Shown here: positions 6,508 to 8,309 of the stretch, piece by piece | How the letters are laid out: every line of letters starts with the position of its first letter | Numbering within the stretch: position 1 is the stretch's first letter | Source of the DNA: an uncultured Veillonellaceae bacterium | GTDB taxonomy: Bacteria; Bacillota; Negativicutes; Veillonellales; Negativicoccaceae | Assembly: GCA_900556745.1 (NCBI GenBank) | Contig: USPU01000037.1 | Location: forward strand, 1-8,309 | DNA length: 8,309 nucleotides | Direction: 5' to 3' | Made by a program: the position numbers and the translations under genes | Notes under the pieces: model-generated | Told to the model about the DNA's origin: nothing | Seen by the model: the letters and a program-made list of their open reading frames with translations, nothing else | Databases searched by the model: none

Positions 6508-6533
6508 AAAAAAAGAGGTCGCGGTAGCGACCT
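6508..6533 (-). terminator. Upstream intrinsic terminator in the pyrFE leader
   Basis: On the minus strand AGGTCGC (6527-6533), loop TACC and GCGACCT (6516-6522) form a seven-base-pair stem, followed by C and seven T residues (6508-6514). It begins seven bases after the stop codon of the 16-codon ORF and ends ten bases before the PyrR-type hairpin. No promoter fits between it and that hairpin. It either ends an independent small transcript or acts as a first attenuator for pyrFE. Confidence 0.88.
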
Positions 6534-6540
6534 GCTCGGA

Positions 6541-6591
6541 TCAGAACTGAATACCGAAGTAATTCAGAGCCATCATAACTAAAATTCCCAT
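6541..6591 (-). CDS. 16-residue leader ORF upstream of terminator
   Basis: The ORF encodes MGILVMMALNYFGIQF, a short, mainly hydrophobic peptide. The ATG at 6591 has AAGGA eight bases upstream, one of the better-placed ribosome sites in the window. The TGA stop is seven bases before the 5' arm of the terminator at 6508-6533, so a ribosome at the stop would cover that arm and could block termination. This position suits a regulatory leader peptide. A small membrane-active peptide with its own transcript is the alternative. I do not recognise the sequence, and coding is not proved. Confidence 0.4.
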   Translation of the reverse strand: MGILVMMALNYFGIQF

Positions 6592-6693
6592 TGCGCATGT
6601 CCTTTCTTTGCTAACCATGGTACCTATCACTAGGCTCCGTTACCACCGTAAATCATTGTTGTGCAATGGCCTTTAGGAACTCTCCTAAAAGTT
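6592..6693 (-). ncRNA. Structured 5' leader of unknown class
   Basis: Between the predicted transcription start near 6693 and the 16-codon ORF the RNA folds into three neat hairpins. The first is nine base pairs, CUUUUAGGA/UCCUAAAGG with a GAGU loop (6670-6691). The second is CAUUG/CAAUG with a five-base loop (6654-6668). The third is GUGGUA/UACCAU plus CCUA/UAGG with a six-base ACGGAG bulge on one side and a GUGA tetraloop of the GNRA type (6617-6646). GUUAGC (6611-6616) follows and matches GCUAAC at the very start of the transcript if that is included. I cannot match this to a known riboswitch class. It may be a regulatory leader or part of a small RNA. Confidence 0.45.
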
Positions 6694-6699
6694 AGCTAA

Positions 6700-6728
6700 A
6701 GTATAAAGCACGCAATAGGGAATTGCAA
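6700..6728 (-). promoter_or_regulatory. Promoter of the pyrFE leader transcript
   Basis: On the minus strand TTGCAA (6723-6728) and TATACT (6700-6705) are separated by exactly 17 bases. The -35 matches four of six and the -10 five of six consensus bases. A/T-rich tracts directly upstream (6729-6757) could serve as an UP element. Transcription would start near 6693. It is the only good promoter I find upstream of pyrF in the 515-base gap after the 107-residue gene. Confidence 0.75.
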
Positions 6729-6756
6729 GTCTTTTTTACAAAAAATTGAACTTTTT

Positions 6757-6876
6757 TTACGCCTTTTGTAAACAGTCCTTCACCATATGCCCCAAGGCTT
6801 GATAGCATTTTTTCCAAAAAGGCCCGCAACAGGCTCTTTCATCCGTCGCAAAAAAGTTAAACACAAAGTTTTTCAT
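6757..6876 (-). CDS. Possible 39-residue Cys-rich small protein
   Basis: An ATG at 6876 opens a 39-codon frame ending with TAA at 6757-6759. The peptide begins MKNFVFNFFATDE and continues with CCGPFWKKC, then GHMVKDC, giving four Cys and one His in its second half; the spacing is C-C-x6-C-x10-C. It starts 18 bases after the stop of the 107-residue gene, as the last member of that operon would. Against it, the ribosome binding site is weak (GAAG two bases before the ATG). A metal-binding or secreted small protein is conceivable, but nothing shows this. I do not recognise it. Confidence 0.35.
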   Translation of the reverse strand: MKNFVFNFFATDERACCGPFWKKCYQALGHMVKDCLQKA

Positions 6877-6894
6877 AACTTCAAGGAAATTTTA

Positions 6895-7218
6895 TTATGT
6901 TCGATTTTGATGCTTTTTCGGCGCGGTGACGAGCACGATGTTGCGTCCGTCACGACGCGCTTCGATCGAAAAATCGACGATTTCATCCTTGTAGTAGTCA
7001 AGCTTGACTTCCAGCAATAATTTGCCCAGACGCTCTTCGAGCTCGGGTGTCAGAAAGCCGCGATGAAACGAGTTGCCGGATGTCGATTGACTTGTCGTCG
7101 CGCGAGTATCCGCCTGCGTTTGGGATGATCTTGTCGACGGTGTCCGTCTGTCATTTACGCCCGCGGCGCGCAACATGTCCGCGTCGGTTCTGTCTTTCGG
7201 AATTTTATATTTCGCCAT
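6895..7218 (-). CDS. Hypothetical 107-residue protein
   Basis: I do not recognise this protein. It has a basic N-terminus (MAKYKIPKDR) and a Ser/Thr/Gln-rich low-complexity linker at about residues 28-50. A more ordered C-terminal half follows (about 54-100), with a charged helix LTPELEERLGKLLLEVKLDY and a predicted strand NIVLVTAP. There is no signal peptide or membrane segment, so it is probably cytoplasmic. The ATG at 7218 has AAGGAG about four bases upstream, and only one base separates it from the stop of the upstream membrane-anchored protein. Tight spacing and the strong ribosome site make it a real gene. The link to the phosphodiester glycosidase operon suggests a role in envelope biology, by context only. 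Confidence 0.8.
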   Translation of the reverse strand: MAKYKIPKDRTDADMLRAAGVNDRRTPSTRSSQTQADTRATTSQSTSGNSFHRGFLTPELEERLGKLLLEVKLDYYKDEIVDFSIEARRDGRNIVLVTAPKKHQNRT

Positions 7219-7219
7219 G

Positions 7220-8173
7220 CTACTCCTTCTTCTTCGTTGGTGAATCGTTGGCGGTCATGCCTTCACCTTCCCGCTGTTGAACATAGTTGATGGTGACCTG
7301 CGAAAACGGCACCGGTTCGGTGAGTTTGGCGATGGTCGTGAAGCCGACGCCCAAGTACCCGCGCGCCAATTCAATGGCGTTTCCTTTGGAATCCACTTTC
7401 GCCGCATAAATCGCTTTGCTTTGGTCGACTCCGATCAGACGATAAAAGCCCGGCGGGGAAATCGTGCGCCAGGAACTGTCGCTGCCGTTAAATGCGTACA
7501 TGATACCTTCATCGGCATCATCATAGAAGAATATGTCTTCATCATAAAACACGCCGATGCGACCGATATTTTCCGCTTGTACATAGATGCGGCGCGTATC
7601 GTAGTTGGCGTCCGTGCGGTAGATGCGGTACCGCTCATCGGCAACCTTCATTTTCATGTACACGGCATTGGTAGCGGTCGAGTACGCCATCGACGTGACT
7701 TTCGATCCGGCCGGCACATTTTCAATCGGCGTGTCCAGCTCATGATCGGGCGTTTCCGGATTGTACTGCGCGATGATAATGTCATCGGTGCCGGAAGCCT
7801 CCGGATCATAAAGCGCCATTAAGATCAGGTTGCGATCCTGCAGCCATTCAAAGAAGGATACCTCGCGCTTTTTCAGATCAATCACCTGAGTATTTTGTTT
7901 ATCCTGCGCATCATAGACGGTCACCGATGTCGGCGTGACCATCGCCATGTAGCGACGATCATGCGAATAGTACCGGGAGCCGCTGCCTTTCACTTGTCCG
8001 AACCGATCCGAATCCGGCTGCTGCTGTTCTTCGGACATGCCGCTGACGTAAAAGCCGGAGTCCGGCGCGAACAGGTATTGGTCCAAATAAAGATAGGCCG
8101 CTCCCTGCAGCAAAATGCCCGCGGCAAATGCGACAAGCCAGGTGGTACGATGGGATTTCACAACATTCCTCAT
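7220..8173 (-). CDS. Membrane-anchored beta-rich extracytoplasmic protein, function unknown
   Basis: The 317-residue protein has one hydrophobic segment at about residues 11-34 (WLVAFAAGILLQGAAYLYL) after a short basic N-terminus. That is an uncleaved signal anchor with the bulk outside the membrane. The rest is rich in short beta-strand patterns with recurring hydrophobic-aromatic and Asp-rich turns, such as YYSHDRRYMAMV, SVTVYDAQD and DEDIFFYDDADEGIMYAF. This looks like a beta-propeller or WD40-like sensor domain, although I cannot count blades reliably. The C-terminus is charged (PTKKKE). The ATG at 8173 overlaps the TGA of the glycosidase gene as ATGA, with little other ribosome binding site, so it probably relies on translational coupling. 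A partner in the processing of an exported glycan is plausible from context only. Confidence 0.85.
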   Translation of the reverse strand: MRNVVKSHRTTWLVAFAAGILLQGAAYLYLDQYLFAPDSGFYVSGMSEEQQQPDSDRFGQVKGSGSRYYSHDRRYMAMVTPTSVTVYDAQDKQNTQVIDLKKREVSFFEWLQDRNLILMALYDPEASGTDDIIIAQYNPETPDHELDTPIENVPAGSKVTSMAYSTATNAVYMKMKVADERYRIYRTDANYDTRRIYVQAENIGRIGVFYDEDIFFYDDADEGIMYAFNGSDSSWRTISPPGFYRLIGVDQSKAIYAAKVDSKGNAIELARGYLGVGFTTIAKLTEPVPFSQVTINYVQQREGEGMTANDSPTKKKE

Positions 8174-8309
8174 TTCACAATAAACGCGGTCGGAATCATC
8201 CGTTCGCCCAAAAGATCGGCCGGCTTATTCACGACTTTGCCATTCAAATAAAGTGTAGAGCTCGAGCCGCCGTCCAAGTTGGCGGCAATGTAGGCGCCCT
8301 GTTCATACA
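8170..8309 (-). CDS. Phosphodiester glycosidase family protein (NAGPA domain), C-terminal end only
   Basis: A frame open to the right edge of the window encodes the last 45 or so residues of a protein ending ERMIPTAFIVK. It includes ANLDGGSSSTLYLNGKVVNK, which is the C-terminal signature of the NAGPA/phosphodiester glycosidase domain (Pfam PF09992), usually NLDGGGSS followed by G-x-x-V/I-N and a terminal hydrophobic strand. The third Gly of that motif is Ser here. Members remove sugars linked through phosphodiesters and often occur in exopolysaccharide or envelope gene sets. Its TGA overlaps the start of the next gene by four bases. The 5' part lies beyond the window. Confidence 0.85.
   Translation of the reverse strand, partial: YEQGAYIAANLDGGSSSTLYLNGKVVNKPADLLGERMIPTAFIVK

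Noticed and set aside
6443..6598. A 51-codon frame starting at the ATG at 6598, one base after AAGGA
   Set aside because: The ribosome site is too close, and the frame would run through the terminator and the PyrR hairpin. The ATG at 6591 has proper spacing.
6730..6757. A/T-rich hairpin (A-run, GTTCAA, T-run) as terminator of the upstream operon
   Set aside because: The stem has almost no G-C pairs, so it is weak; it may equally be an UP element of the adjacent promoter.

Overview
All well-supported genes lie on the minus strand, so the window is best read from its right end to its left. The gene set suggests a Firmicute, most likely of the class Negativicutes (Veillonella/Megasphaera/Selenomonas relatives). 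The signs are strong AGGAGG-type ribosome binding sites, a PyrR-type pyrimidine attenuator, a divergent polysaccharide deacetylase with an N-terminal membrane anchor, and moderately GC-rich DNA. This placement is inferred from gene content; no marker gene here proves it.

Right part (8309 to about 6757): the end of a phosphodiester glycosidase gene (NAGPA domain) overlaps by four bases a gene for a membrane-anchored, beta-rich extracytoplasmic protein. One base further lies a 107-residue protein of unknown function, then possibly a 39-residue Cys-rich ORF. These look like one cell-envelope operon.

Middle (about 6728 to 5028): a good promoter starts a leader of about 310 bases ahead of pyrF-pyrE, which encode the last two steps of UMP synthesis. 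The leader holds, in order, a set of hairpins, a 16-codon ORF with a good ribosome binding site, an intrinsic terminator, a hairpin matching the PyrR binding loop, and a second intrinsic terminator 20 bases before the pyrF start. pyrF and pyrE overlap by four bases. A strong terminator closes the unit. The second half of the leader fits textbook PyrR attenuation. The first half is unexplained and is the most interesting part of the window.

Left-middle (5026 to 2140): a promoter abutting the pyr terminator drives a divergent polysaccharide deacetylase (YibQ/DUF610 type), a TauE/SafE (TSUP) membrane permease and an SDR oxidoreductase. They are packed with a 3-base gap and then a 4-base overlap.

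Left (2024 to 23): an extended -10 promoter precedes a 409-residue protein with a DUF697-like hydrophobic domain and a long charged helix made of 29-residue LEA-like repeats. A 78-residue Ala/Lys/Glu-rich protein of similar composition and a YkvA-family (DUF1232) membrane protein follow. The last two are 14 bases apart and co-transcribed. The cluster looks like a stress or envelope module, but this rests on composition only.

No tRNA, rRNA, insertion sequence or CRISPR array was seen.
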